From Zunongwangia pacifica (GTDB lineage Bacteria > Bacteroidota > Bacteroidia > Flavobacteriales > Flavobacteriaceae), in the NCBI RefSeq assembly GCF_023499215.1, contig NZ_JAKHSK010000002.1, forward strand, positions 62,001-126,000: a DNA stretch of 64,000 nucleotides. The letters run 5' to 3'. A program made the position numbers and the translations under genes. Numbering within the stretch: the stretch's first letter is position 1; each line of letters opens with the position of its first letter. Shown here piece after piece: positions 27,830 to 36,879 of the stretch. The notes under the pieces are model-generated. The model ran no database searches. It was not told the origin of the DNA and was given only the letters and a program-made list of their open reading frames with translations.

Positions 27830-27851
27830 GTTGTACCTATGTTGTACCCAT
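27830..27851. repeat. Tandem 11-bp repeat (gttgtacc[t/c]at x2) before the integrase
   Basis: Two adjacent copies with one difference end 20 bp before the integrase ATG. They could bind the integrase or an excisionase and autoregulate the gene. Confidence 0.45.
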
Positions 27852-27871
27852 GTTAGTTTTAAATACTTGAT

Positions 27872-29077
27872 ATGTCGTCTATTAAAACAATACTTCGGAA
27901 AAAAAAGTTGTCCAATGGCAAATATCCAATTTCCCTAAGAGTAACCAAAGATCGTAAATCTAAATTTTTTGGGACCCCATTTGAAGCTCAATTAAGTGAA
28001 TGGGATCCCAAGGTAGGGCGCTTTAATAAGAAACACTCTCTACAACTTAAATCAAATAGATTATTGGGGAAAATTGAAGATAGAGCATTAGAAGTAATAA
28101 GTGAACTGGAAATGAATCAGGATTTCTATACCCTGAATGATTTTGAAAAAAAATTTAGGATACAATCAAATCCCGAAGCTTCAAACATTTTTATATTTTG
28201 GCAAGAGCAAATTGATGAAATGAAAGAAGCAGGAAGAATGAGCAATGCTGCCATTTATCACCACACTAAAAATTCGGTACAAAAATTCGTGAAGCAGAAA
28301 TCTTTACATTTCAATGAAGTATCCCCTACCTTTCTAGATAAGTATGAAGTGTACCTTAGGAATAAAGGCGGAACTGGAGGAGGCATTGGAGTTAAAATGC
28401 GAGCAATAAGAGCAATTTTCAATGTAGCGATAAAGAGAGGTATAATTTCCGAAAAACTTTATCCCTTTAAAAACTATAAAATAGCTAAACTAAAAGGTAA
28501 AGCAATTAAAAAAGCCCTTAACATTGAAGAAGTTCATAACCTGCAAAATTTGGATTTGAGTGATAAACCTCATTTAGTTAATAGTAGACATTATTTTATT
28601 TTTAGCTTTTATACCAGGGGAATGAATTTCGCCGATATGATGAGACTTAGGTGGGAAAATGTTTCCGGCGACAGAATTCATTATACCCGAGCAAAAACCA
28701 AAGGGAATTTCATCATTAAAATTATGCCACCAGTAAAAGACATACTTGACTATTACCGGAAAGATAAAAAACCCTATATATTTCCAATAATCCTTAGAGA
28801 GAAACTCACCCCTACTCAATTAAATGACAGAAAAAGAAAAACCCTGAGTAAGTTTAATAAGGATTTAAAGGAATTAGCAAGTCTCGCCGAAATTGATAAA
28901 CCCCTTACGAGTTATGTCGCCAGACATAGCTTCGCCAATTGCTTAAAACAAAAAGGAGCGGGAACAGATATCATAAGTGAATCCCTCGGTCACCAGGATA
29001 TAAAAACCACCAAGGCTTATCTGAAAGAGCTGGATACTGCCGTACTGGATGAAGCCAGTGAATTGTTGCTGCAATAA
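27872..29077 (+). CDS. Tyrosine recombinase/integrase
   Basis: The 401-residue protein has an N-terminal arm-binding domain (KKLSNGKYPISLRVTKDRK), a SAM-like core-binding domain (residues ~105-205) and a C-terminal catalytic domain. Catalytic residues visible: Arg249 (YTRGMNFADMMRLRW), Lys275 or Lys277, Arg351 (YVARHSFAN), His374 (GHQDIKTT) and Tyr383 (KAYL). The first position of the HxxR box is Tyr348 instead of His, a variant seen in Bacteroidota integrases. It lies beside a partial tRNA and tandem repeats, and so likely drove integration of this island. No other mobility genes (excisionase, relaxase) are visible. Confidence 0.93.
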   Translation: MSSIKTILRKKKLSNGKYPISLRVTKDRKSKFFGTPFEAQLSEWDPKVGRFNKKHSLQLKSNRLLGKIEDRALEVISELEMNQDFYTLNDFEKKFRIQSNPEASNIFIFWQEQIDEMKEAGRMSNAAIYHHTKNSVQKFVKQKSLHFNEVSPTFLDKYEVYLRNKGGTGGGIGVKMRAIRAIFNVAIKRGIISEKLYPFKNYKIAKLKGKAIKKALNIEEVHNLQNLDLSDKPHLVNSRHYFIFSFYTRGMNFADMMRLRWENVSGDRIHYTRAKTKGNFIIKIMPPVKDILDYYRKDKKPYIFPIILREKLTPTQLNDRKRKTLSKFNKDLKELASLAEIDKPLTSYVARHSFANCLKQKGAGTDIISESLGHQDIKTTKAYLKELDTAVLDEASELLLQ

Positions 29078-29270
29078 TAGATATGCAAATATCGGGATTT
29101 TTGATGGTAATTTCAATTAAGGAAGCCATTCTTGGTTAGGCGATGGGGTTACATTAACTTCCAGTAAACTTAAAATCAACGCATATACAGAGGACCATTA
29201 CTTTAGTAAAGATATCCCCTAGCACCAGATTTAGATTGAATATTCCCCTTAATTAATATGCTAAATCGAT

Positions 29271-29801
29271 CTATTCAACAATAAATTTACCCTGCATTAC
29301 TGCATAATGTCCCGGAAAACTGCAAATAAAATCATACCTCCCAGCTTTAGGTGCTTTAAATTCAATGGTTGTAGATTCTCCTCCGCCAATTATTTCTGTA
29401 TGAGCAATCACTTGCTTCCCATCTTCAGGGATGTAATTTTTTTCTGCCCCTGCTGTCATCGCTTTTTGTCCAAACGCGCTAATATCTGTCCCTTGCGTTA
29501 GTAAAACGAAATTATGTCCCATTACTTTTTCATTCATTTCCCCTGTATGCTTAAGGGTTAGCCTCACTACATTTCCAGCTTCAACTTTTATTTCATTTTT
29601 ACTAAATTGCATTTGATCGTTAGCCGAAATAAAAACTTCAACAACTTTCTCTTCATCCGATGCTTTCGCTTTTGTAGTAATTGCACTACTTGTTGAATTA
29701 TTGTCTCCAATAGTGATTTTTTCCTTTTCTTCTTTTTTTTCTCCACAAGACATTACTGCCAAAGCTATTATGCCCAAAAAAATTCTTTTACAATATTTCA
29801 T
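29271..29801 (-). CDS. Azurin-type blue copper lipoprotein
   Basis: The 176-residue protein has a lipobox (AVMSC, Cys19), a Lys/Glu-rich linker and a cupredoxin domain from about residue 53. Copper ligands fit azurin: His96 (MGHNFVLL), Cys160, His165 and Met169 (in FICSFPGHYAVMQGKF), with Cys-His-Met spacing equal to azurin's 112-117-121. It is a one-electron carrier anchored at the cell envelope. It is the last of the minus-strand catabolic run. Given two haem-c PQQ dehydrogenases and a GMC dehydrogenase in the window, it could accept their electrons; that link is inferred. Confidence 0.92.
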   Translation of the reverse strand: MKYCKRIFLGIIALAVMSCGEKKEEKEKITIGDNNSTSSAITTKAKASDEEKVVEVFISANDQMQFSKNEIKVEAGNVVRLTLKHTGEMNEKVMGHNFVLLTQGTDISAFGQKAMTAGAEKNYIPEDGKQVIAHTEIIGGGESTTIEFKAPKAGRYDFICSFPGHYAVMQGKFIVE

Positions 29802-29869
29802 ATTTTATTTTAACTTATTAATACGCATTAATGGTAACTAATCTTATAAATAACCGAAAATAGCAACAC

Positions 29870-30922
29870 TTACACCCCCAGAATCCTTTTGAGTTCCTCC
29901 TCATCGGTCTGGGTACCTGCAAAGTCATCAAACTTCTTCTCTGTAGCTTGTATGATATGGCTTTTGATAAAGGGTGCTCCTTCTTTAGCCCCCTGCTCTG
30001 GTGATTTTATACAACATTCCCACTCCATCACAGCCCAAACATCACAGCCGTATTGGGTAAGCTTTGAGAAAACAGTTTTAAAATCCACCTGGCCGTCTCC
30101 GGGATGACGATACCTCCCTGCTCTATCAATCCAATCTTCATATCCTCCAAAAGTCCCCTTTTTTCCTGTGGGATTGAATTCGGCATCCTTTACGTGGAAC
30201 ATTTTTATAAACTCATGGTAATGGTCTATATAAGCAATGTAATCCAGTTGCTGTAAAATGAAATGACTAGGATCATAGAGCAGGTTTACCCGCTTATGGT
30301 TTCCGGTAGCTTTCAAAAAGCGCTCAAAGGTAACACCGTCATGCAGGTCTTCCCCGGGATGTACTTCGTAGCAGACATCCACCCCTTGCTCGTCAAATAC
30401 ATCGAGGATAGGTATCCATCGATTTGCGAGTTCTTTAAATCCCATTTCTACAAGACCTGGGGGACGTTGCGGCCAGGGATGTGAAGTGTGCCACAGAAGC
30501 GAACCACTGAAGGTACCATGAATATCAAGCCCTAAATTTCTGCTGGCTTTTGCTGCACTTTTTAACTGTTCAATGGCCCATTCGGTTCGTTTCTTTGGAT
30601 TATTCCTGTATTCTTCAGGAGCGAAACTGTCGAACATGATATCATAAGCCGGATGTACTGCTACCAATTGCCCCTGCAGGTGGGAAGCAAGTTCTGTAAT
30701 TTTGAGGCCATAGGATTCAACTTTCCCCTTTAATTCATCACAGTAAGTTTTGCTTTCCCCTGCTTTCGTTACGTCTATCAGTGCAGTTTCCCATGTAGGG
30801 ATTTGTATTCCCTTATATCCCAAATCTGCAGCCCATTTGCACAGACCGTCTAAGGAATCAAAAGGAGGTTTGCTATCCATAAATTGCGCCAGAAAGACTG
30901 CTGGTCCTTTTATAGTCTTCAT
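29870..30922 (-). CDS. Sugar phosphate isomerase/epimerase (xylose isomerase-like TIM barrel)
   Basis: The frame is open from a TTG at 30952, but the ATG at 30922 is preferred (350 residues), giving a 26-bp gap from the upstream gene. It is an AP-endonuclease-2/xylose-isomerase-like barrel. Likely metal ligands are the Glu in CYEVHPGEDLHD, the Asp in LLYDPSHF, the His in FHVKDAEF and the Glu in VMEWE. The long form (~350 residues) is common beside Gfo/Idh/MocA genes, where members act as sugar epimerases, isomerases or 3-keto-glycoside lyases/hydratases. No signal peptide, so cytoplasmic. It likely works on the product of the oxidoreductase encoded just upstream. Confidence 0.88.
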   Translation of the reverse strand: MKTIKGPAVFLAQFMDSKPPFDSLDGLCKWAADLGYKGIQIPTWETALIDVTKAGESKTYCDELKGKVESYGLKITELASHLQGQLVAVHPAYDIMFDSFAPEEYRNNPKKRTEWAIEQLKSAAKASRNLGLDIHGTFSGSLLWHTSHPWPQRPPGLVEMGFKELANRWIPILDVFDEQGVDVCYEVHPGEDLHDGVTFERFLKATGNHKRVNLLYDPSHFILQQLDYIAYIDHYHEFIKMFHVKDAEFNPTGKKGTFGGYEDWIDRAGRYRHPGDGQVDFKTVFSKLTQYGCDVWAVMEWECCIKSPEQGAKEGAPFIKSHIIQATEKKFDDFAGTQTDEEELKRILGV

Positions 30923-30948
30923 CTTAAATTGTTTTTCTTTTTTAAATT

Positions 30949-32088
30949 TCAATGATTAAGTTTTACCCAGATGTTGCCATTCTGGTGTGATTCTACAGTT
31001 TTTTCAATAAAATTCACCCCTCGTATGCCTTCTCTTAAATCCGGAAATTCTCCCGGCCAAAAATTTCCCTTTTTTACTGCTCTGGCTACACCTTTATAGA
31101 TATTCCCCATGGAATCAAAAATACCTTCCGGATGCCCGGGAGGAAGTTTTGTTCCATTTAGAGAAATTTTACTATTATAGGAATGTCCCGGTTTTAATAC
31201 CTCCATCGGCTGTCCTTCTTTCATCAAATACAAATGATTAGGATTTTCCTGCTCCCATTTGAATCCGCCTTTTTCTCCGTATATCTTGACTGTTAGATTA
31301 TTTTCTTCACCTGTAGCAATCTGACTAGACCGGATAACACCTTTAGCATAATCAGAAAATCTTACCAGTATGGTACCATCTATGTCCATTCGGTTATCCT
31401 GATACAAATAATTAAGATCGGCTAAAATCTCCCTGACCTCGAGATTCGTAAGATATTCTATCATGTTAAATGCATGTGTCCCGATATCTCCTATACAGCT
31501 GCTTAGCCCAGCTTTTTCAGGATCCAACCTCCATACGGAGGAACGTTTCTCTTTATCATGAATAATTTCATTTATCCATCCCTGGTAATATTGGACATCA
31601 ACTTTATGAACCTTACCAATCTCTCCCGCAGCAATCATTTCCTTCATTTGCCTAACCATAGGATAGCCCGTATAAGTGTAAGTGACAGCAAAAACTTTTC
31701 GAGATTTCTTCCTTAATTCCTCAAGAATTTTGGCTTCCTCATAAGTAGTTGTTAAAGGTTTTTCACAAATCACATGGAAATTATTTTCCAACAGCTGTTT
31801 AGCCATAGGAAAATGGAGAAAGTTAGGTGTCAGAACAGAAATCACCTGCATTCTTTCGTTTTCCGGAAGAGCTTTTTCTTTTTCTATAAGCGAATCTAAA
31901 TCTTCATAAATCCGATTGGTGGGCAATCCAATTTCTTCAGCAAAAGATATACTTTCTTTTAGCTCAGGATTAAAGACTCCCCCCACTAGTTCAAATTGAT
32001 CAAACATTGATGAAGCTATCCGGTGAAGAACACCTATGAGAGAATCTCCTCCCCCTCCGAGAATGCCTAATTTAATTTTTGAATTCAT
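30949..32088 (-). CDS. Gfo/Idh/MocA family oxidoreductase
   Basis: The 379-residue protein has an N-terminal Rossmann fold (LGILGGGGDSLIGVLHR), the catalytic-lysine motif CEKPLTTTYEEA (residues ~119-130) and a C-terminal beta-sheet domain with the GDIGTHAFNMIEYL segment typical of the family. No signal peptide, so it is cytoplasmic and uses NAD(P). It is followed 26 bp later by a TIM-barrel gene, with ThuA upstream. In rhizobia the ThuA/ThuB pair (ThuB is of this family) forms 3-keto derivatives of trehalose and related disaccharides, and this pair may be a parallel. The substrate is not determined. Confidence 0.92.
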   Translation of the reverse strand: MNSKIKLGILGGGGDSLIGVLHRIASSMFDQFELVGGVFNPELKESISFAEEIGLPTNRIYEDLDSLIEKEKALPENERMQVISVLTPNFLHFPMAKQLLENNFHVICEKPLTTTYEEAKILEELRKKSRKVFAVTYTYTGYPMVRQMKEMIAAGEIGKVHKVDVQYYQGWINEIIHDKEKRSSVWRLDPEKAGLSSCIGDIGTHAFNMIEYLTNLEVREILADLNYLYQDNRMDIDGTILVRFSDYAKGVIRSSQIATGEENNLTVKIYGEKGGFKWEQENPNHLYLMKEGQPMEVLKPGHSYNSKISLNGTKLPPGHPEGIFDSMGNIYKGVARAVKKGNFWPGEFPDLREGIRGVNFIEKTVESHQNGNIWVKLNH

Positions 32089-32168
32089 TTTAATTACGAT
32101 TTATTGTTATATTAAATATCTACCGTTCTTTTTTGCATTTTTCTTAATCGAATTGCTCTGCATTATTT

Positions 32169-32906
32169 TTACTCCCCTATAGCATAGTTAATTCCTCCCA
32201 AAAGATGTTCTAGAAAAAGCGGCTCTGAAAAAGCTTCTTCAGAATGTCCTAAAGCTGTATAGAAAGCTCGTCCTCCGTCAAAAGAATGATACCACGCCAT
32301 TGGGTGCAGTTTATTATTTTCACCCCCATTATAGCTTTCTTCATCTATGGTGATGAGTAAATTCACTTCCTTATTTAAATTCCGAAAGTTATACCATTCA
32401 TCGGTTCTTACCCAATTGTTAGGCAACATTTCTGTAGAAGGATGTTTTTTATCCACGACATGAAGGACCGCCTCCTGAATATCCGGGTGGTTTTTAAAAT
32501 ATCCTCCCACCAGCTCTCCATACCATTCCCAGTCATGCTCAGTATCCGAAGCTCCATGTATACCTACAAATCCACCTCCAGATTGAATATACTGCATGAA
32601 TGCCTCCTCTTGTTCATCGTTTAAGACATCTCCTGTAGTATTTAAAAACACTACTGCTGCATACTTTCTGAGATTATCTTCATTAAAAAAAGAGGAAGCT
32701 GTAGTAGTATCCACTAAAATTTTATTTTCTTCTCCCAATTTAATCAATGCTTTATTTCCCGCGGGAATAGATTCATGATGCCATTCGGCTGTCTTACTAA
32801 ATACTAAAATCCTTGTATCCTCCAAGTGTTGTGCCTTACAGGAAGAAACACACACGGAGATGAGAAAAACAATAAGCAACCCTTTTAAAGAAATAATTTT
32901 ATTCAT
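32169..32906 (-). CDS. ThuA domain protein, exported
   Basis: The 245-residue protein has a signal with lipobox-like CVSSC and then a glutamine-amidotransferase-like ThuA fold: ILVFSKTAEWHHESIPAG, AVVFLNTTGDVLNDEQ, GGGFVGIHGASDTEHDW (central strand) and the closing WYHSFDGGRAFYTALGHSEEAF. ThuA proteins are linked to trehalose and 3-keto-glycoside metabolism, but their reaction is poorly defined. It lies in the minus-strand run between creatininase-like and Gfo/Idh/MocA genes. The second ThuA domain of this window is the C-terminal half of the 51827-53596 fusion. Confidence 0.9.
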   Translation of the reverse strand: MNKIISLKGLLIVFLISVCVSSCKAQHLEDTRILVFSKTAEWHHESIPAGNKALIKLGEENKILVDTTTASSFFNEDNLRKYAAVVFLNTTGDVLNDEQEEAFMQYIQSGGGFVGIHGASDTEHDWEWYGELVGGYFKNHPDIQEAVLHVVDKKHPSTEMLPNNWVRTDEWYNFRNLNKEVNLLITIDEESYNGGENNKLHPMAWYHSFDGGRAFYTALGHSEEAFSEPLFLEHLLGGINYAIGE

Positions 32907-32954
32907 CTGATTAACATGTTAATTATAAATATTTGAGAAATTGAATCCTTCATT

Positions 32955-33845
32955 TCATAGAGATGGCACCCATCTTTCGTACTTTTTCCACCTGGATCCT
33001 TCTCCCGCTGGATTTTGTCCCTTATGAAGATTCCAGGTAGTCCAATCCCTTTGTTCCCTTGCGATTTTTTTCCAAAGCTCTTCTATCTGTTCAAAATCAA
33101 TAGTTTTTACAGGTGCCTTTTTATCAATTGATCTAATTAGATTACCTGCTATTCTACAGGTTTCGTTGATACAGGAATTAATAATCTTTTTCCCTAACTC
33201 CGGAGAAGCTTCGGAAGCATCAGTTCCCAGGGCGAACCTTCCAAGAGTTTCATCTTTGAACTGCCTTGAAATTTTGGACATATCTATAAGGTCTGGCCTA
33301 ATGTACATCAATTGAGATATTTCATATTTACCTGCATGATCTCCTTCATATTTTTCCTTCACTAATTCCGGATCTGCTCTTATCTCGACCTTCATATTAT
33401 AATGCTCCATAAATGTAGATGCAACCAATCTTAGATCTTCCTGATTTCCACCGGCATGCCCACTTATTACGATTACTGCTTTAAATCCCGCATTGTTAAA
33501 TGCCCGAAGCTGATAAAGAAATAAATGCAATAAGATATTGGGAGGAATGGAGGCCATATAAGGATTTACCTCACCTACGACTTCTTCCAGCCACGGTGCA
33601 TGATATCCCGTTTCATGAATATGATATCCCTGAGTGGGTGCTATGATCCCTCCGGCTTCTTGCGCTGCAACTTCACAAATATATTCTGCTTTGATGGTAT
33701 CCAGTCCAAAAGCTGAAATGTGCCCATGTGGTTCACAGAGTCCCATAGGCAGATATACCAAAGGACAATTATTTTGCCTTTCGAGAAATTCATCAGGCAA
33801 TAATTCCATCCATTTTACTTTAGAATTATTCCTGATATATTCCAT
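32955..33845 (-). CDS. Creatininase/creatinine amidohydrolase family protein
   Basis: The 296-residue protein shows the creatininase metal-binding motifs: CEPHGHISAFGLDTIKAE (Glu, His, Asp), ISGHAGGN and DHAGKYEISQL. The family holds metal-dependent amidohydrolases acting on cyclic amides and some peptide or lactam-like substrates. It has no signal peptide. Its start overlaps the 3' end of the aldo/keto reductase gene by 20 bp, so the two are translated together. In this setting creatinine is an unlikely substrate; a cyclic amide or lactone-like sugar derivative is possible, which is inference. Confidence 0.88.
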   Translation of the reverse strand: MEYIRNNSKVKWMELLPDEFLERQNNCPLVYLPMGLCEPHGHISAFGLDTIKAEYICEVAAQEAGGIIAPTQGYHIHETGYHAPWLEEVVGEVNPYMASIPPNILLHLFLYQLRAFNNAGFKAVIVISGHAGGNQEDLRLVASTFMEHYNMKVEIRADPELVKEKYEGDHAGKYEISQLMYIRPDLIDMSKISRQFKDETLGRFALGTDASEASPELGKKIINSCINETCRIAGNLIRSIDKKAPVKTIDFEQIEELWKKIAREQRDWTTWNLHKGQNPAGEGSRWKKYERWVPSL

Positions 33846-34860
33846 CTGACCAGTACACTTTATTAAATAAATTTTTTAACCATCTGTGATGCATCCTTAT
33901 CTCCTGAAAAACAGATTCCGGTAAAGGCTCCTCCTGAAGAACTGCGATATTCTCATTTGCGTATTTCTCAATATGCATAGATATCAAGGCCGAAGTTACC
34001 CCCGGATGTGCCAGTACAAATTTTATAGCAAGTGAAGTTAAATTGGAGGCATATGTAGGAATATATTGCTCAAGAGCTTTTACTCTCTCAATATATTCTT
34101 CCCTTATTTCTTTTGAAAAAAGTACTTTCCTCAAGTCTCCGTCTTCAAACTTCATTTCGGGTGTCAAAAATCCACTAAGCCCTCCCTGATCGAGAACACA
34201 ACGAGCCAATACTGCTATTTTTTTCTCCTGACACAGTGGAATCAAACTATCAAAAGCATAGGGATCAAAAATATTCACAATGGTTTGTATAGAGTCAACT
34301 AAGCCACTACTGGCCATTACCAGAGCATTTTCGTGGCGGTGATCGGGAATGGAAATACCAATATGATCTATTTTACCACATTCTTTCAGTTCTTGAAGTT
34401 CTTCCATCCAATATCCATCCAGTCCCCAATTAGCCCAATATAGATGTAACTGCATAAGATCTACCTTTTCGAGTTGCAATTGCCTCAAGCTTTCCTCTGC
34501 ACTTTTAGTTACCCATCCTTTGGGAAAAACCTCGTTAACATCCCGAGGCATTCCCCATCGGAGCATGCCGGGCCCTCTTGATTGGATTTTGGTAGATATA
34601 AAAGGTTTTTCTCCTTCATATTGTTTTAATACTTTTCCTACAATGTGTTCTGAATCTCCATAATCCCTTGCTGTGTCAATAAAATTAATTCCTTTATTTA
34701 AACAATTTACAACAGACCGAATAAGGTCCTGTTCAGAACATTTTTCAAATATTCCTGATAAACCCCAGGCTCCAAAACAAAGTTCAGACACCTGCTTATC
34801 AGAATTAATAAATCTGGTTCTATTTGAATTCATACATTTTTTAATCGTTATTGGGTGCAT
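33826..34860 (-). CDS. Aldo/keto reductase
   Basis: The 344-residue protein has the AKR barrel: FGAWGLSG near the start, FIDTARDYGDSEHIVG (catalytic Asp and Tyr), FISTKIQ (Lys), VDLMQLHLYW (His), and the C-terminal NADPH-binding stretch around VTSALISMH. A start at 34833 (MNSNRTRF) is possible and would fit the family start better; the 34860 ATG is kept as the outer limit. It is 6 bp from the upstream oxidoreductase and overlaps the creatininase gene. It probably reduces a keto or aldehyde sugar intermediate in the cytoplasm. Confidence 0.9.
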   Translation of the reverse strand: MHPITIKKCMNSNRTRFINSDKQVSELCFGAWGLSGIFEKCSEQDLIRSVVNCLNKGINFIDTARDYGDSEHIVGKVLKQYEGEKPFISTKIQSRGPGMLRWGMPRDVNEVFPKGWVTKSAEESLRQLQLEKVDLMQLHLYWANWGLDGYWMEELQELKECGKIDHIGISIPDHRHENALVMASSGLVDSIQTIVNIFDPYAFDSLIPLCQEKKIAVLARCVLDQGGLSGFLTPEMKFEDGDLRKVLFSKEIREEYIERVKALEQYIPTYASNLTSLAIKFVLAHPGVTSALISMHIEKYANENIAVLQEEPLPESVFQEIRMHHRWLKNLFNKVYWSDGIYQE

Positions 34861-34866
34861 AGGTTT

Positions 34867-35982
34867 TTAACTTATCTTGTTAACCTTTCCCGGCACTATA
34901 ATTTTATTTTTATTTGCGCTTTCCAGAGCACCAAAACATAGTCTTAAGCTATTTAAATTGTCTTCTGCACTATTAAGTGGCTCCCTGTCTTCTTCAATTG
35001 CGCATAATAATTCTCCCATTGTACCTTTAAATCCATTCTCAAACCAGGAGCCTTCAAGAGGTATCTTCACCGCACCACCTTCCACATAAAGCTCAATTAG
35101 AGGTTGGTCGTTTAAACCCGGCCCCCTACTCCTGATAGTTCCTTTGGTGCCAACTATAGTGGTGACATCTTCTTCTCCCAGAACCGTATGAGCATTAAAG
35201 GCCATCCTTACCTGGGATTGTTCATAATTAATTATACAGGAAGCAAGAGCAGGAGGAGAATACTGCTGCTCATCATATTTCACAACTGAAGCATAGACAT
35301 TTTTCGGTGTGTATTTCTTCATGAAGGAGGCCGTAATATCGAACCAATGAATAGCAAAATCAAAGAGAACCATGTGGTGGATATTTTCAAACGCAGGATT
35401 CCCTGTGATCCAGGTTTGATCCCACTGCAGGGAAAAATCCACCGAAACCGGTCTTCCAATAATACCGGCATCTATTGCCTCTCGCATATAGCTAAAATGT
35501 GGTGCCCACCTTCCATTTTGGTTTACAGCAATTTTTACATTGTTTTCCTTTGCCAACTTCACCAACTCTTCTCCTTCTTTAAGATCGAGTACAAATGGCT
35601 TCTGACTTAAAACATGTTTTTTTGATCGGAGAGCTTCTTTTAGAATGGGTAATCTGTCCATAGGATGTGGCGTTATGTCCACCACCTCTATATCTTCCCT
35701 TTCCAGCAGCTTTTTATAATCTTCATAAACTTCGGCATCAGGATAGTATTTATCTCTTAATGCTGCTGCTTTTGAAGGAGTACGGTTTGAAATAGCCACT
35801 ACCTTTAGGCCAAAAGCTTTATAATTTTTTAAATGATAATCGCTGATTCCACCAGTACCAATAAGGCCTATCTTTGGATTGTATGATTTAGGTTTTCGTG
35901 GTAAATAATTTAATTTGGGAGGTTTTATTTCTTTAGCTGACTTTTCAGCACTCAAACCATAGCCGTCGTTCTCTTTACTCAT
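34867..35982 (-). CDS. Gfo/Idh/MocA family oxidoreductase
   Basis: The 371-residue protein has a Rossmann motif GLIGTGGISDYHLKNY near residue 40, a LSQKPFVLDLKEG motif in place of the usual EKP (the Lys is kept) and the C-terminal domain with FDFAIHWFDITASFM. A ~35-residue basic N-terminal extension precedes the Rossmann fold, without a signal peptide. It differs clearly from the 379-residue paralogue at 30949. It is placed between the TIM-barrel isomerase and the aldo/keto reductase. An NAD-dependent sugar or inositol-type dehydrogenase role is expected. Confidence 0.92.
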   Translation of the reverse strand: MSKENDGYGLSAEKSAKEIKPPKLNYLPRKPKSYNPKIGLIGTGGISDYHLKNYKAFGLKVVAISNRTPSKAAALRDKYYPDAEVYEDYKKLLEREDIEVVDITPHPMDRLPILKEALRSKKHVLSQKPFVLDLKEGEELVKLAKENNVKIAVNQNGRWAPHFSYMREAIDAGIIGRPVSVDFSLQWDQTWITGNPAFENIHHMVLFDFAIHWFDITASFMKKYTPKNVYASVVKYDEQQYSPPALASCIINYEQSQVRMAFNAHTVLGEEDVTTIVGTKGTIRSRGPGLNDQPLIELYVEGGAVKIPLEGSWFENGFKGTMGELLCAIEEDREPLNSAEDNLNSLRLCFGALESANKNKIIVPGKVNKIS

Positions 35983-36020
35983 TTATATGATATGATTTTT
36001 TATTAGACAGAGGATATGCA

Positions 36021-36842
36021 TCAACTTCTTAGCCCTACCTGCTGCATAAGTTCATTGGTAGCTTCGTAGGCTTCTTCTACCCATTCCACTATTTTTGAAG
36101 GGTCTGGGGAATATTCCAGTTCCAATGAAACAGAACCATTAAAATTCAGCTCTTTTATAGCTTGAAGATAAGGAGCGAATTTCACCACCCCTCTGCCCGG
36201 TGGAAGATCTCCATGTACCATCCCGTCACAATCACTAATGTGTACATGAGCAGCTTTTCCTTTAAGTAGGGATAGTTCTGCCGGAGAGGAATCCGCAAGC
36301 ACCAAATGGCTTATGTCTATGTTGGCTTTAATGTTAGGCAGCCCGCATTCATCAATGAATTGTGCCATTTTAGGTACCGTGTTTAGCAGGCTAAGTCTGA
36401 ATGGTTCCAGCTCCAGGGCTATTTCTATTCCATGTTCAGCAGCATATTCTCCAATATTCCTTACATGCTGTACTCCCCATTCCCATTGAGCCTCAGGAGG
36501 AATTACCTCTTTTTGCCAAATATATTCACCCAAAACTAACAGGACGTTATTGGCACCAAATTCTTTAGCAAGATCAACAGCCTTTTTCACTCTTTTTTCA
36601 TGAAATTGTCTCACCGGTTCATTAAAATCTACAAGTCCGAATGCTATTACTACAACAGATACAATTGGAAGATCTTCTTTACTGCAAATATTTTTAATGA
36701 GATTTATTTCTTCCTGATCTATAGTCATTGGTTCGGGAAAAATATCAACTGTATCAAAGCCCATCCTGGCGATGTGCTCCAAACCTGTTTTAGTATCAAC
36801 CCCTGCCTGAGCAAAGGCACTATTAATAATTCCTAATTTCAT
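36021..36842 (-). CDS. Sugar phosphate isomerase/epimerase (TIM barrel)
   Basis: The 273-residue protein is a compact xylose-isomerase-like barrel: GLEHIARMGFDTVDIF, IALELEPF (metal-ligand Glu), IKANIDISHLVLA (Asp, His), AHVHISDCDG (His, Asp) and SVSLELEYS (final Glu). All expected metal ligands appear present. It has no signal peptide. It lies 37 bp after the PhyH gene and 38 bp before the Gfo/Idh/MocA gene. It likely isomerises or epimerises a keto sugar formed by its neighbours; a hydroxypyruvate-isomerase-like or inosose-type reaction is equally possible. Confidence 0.9.
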   Translation of the reverse strand: MKLGIINSAFAQAGVDTKTGLEHIARMGFDTVDIFPEPMTIDQEEINLIKNICSKEDLPIVSVVVIAFGLVDFNEPVRQFHEKRVKKAVDLAKEFGANNVLLVLGEYIWQKEVIPPEAQWEWGVQHVRNIGEYAAEHGIEIALELEPFRLSLLNTVPKMAQFIDECGLPNIKANIDISHLVLADSSPAELSLLKGKAAHVHISDCDGMVHGDLPPGRGVVKFAPYLQAIKELNFNGSVSLELEYSPDPSKIVEWVEEAYEATNELMQQVGLRS

Positions 36843-36879
36843 TGTTTTATAATTTTAAAATTTAAATTTCCATATCATT

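Noticed and set aside
34833-34860. Separate short gene between the two oxidoreductases
   Set aside because: The short region is only an alternative start of the aldo/keto reductase.
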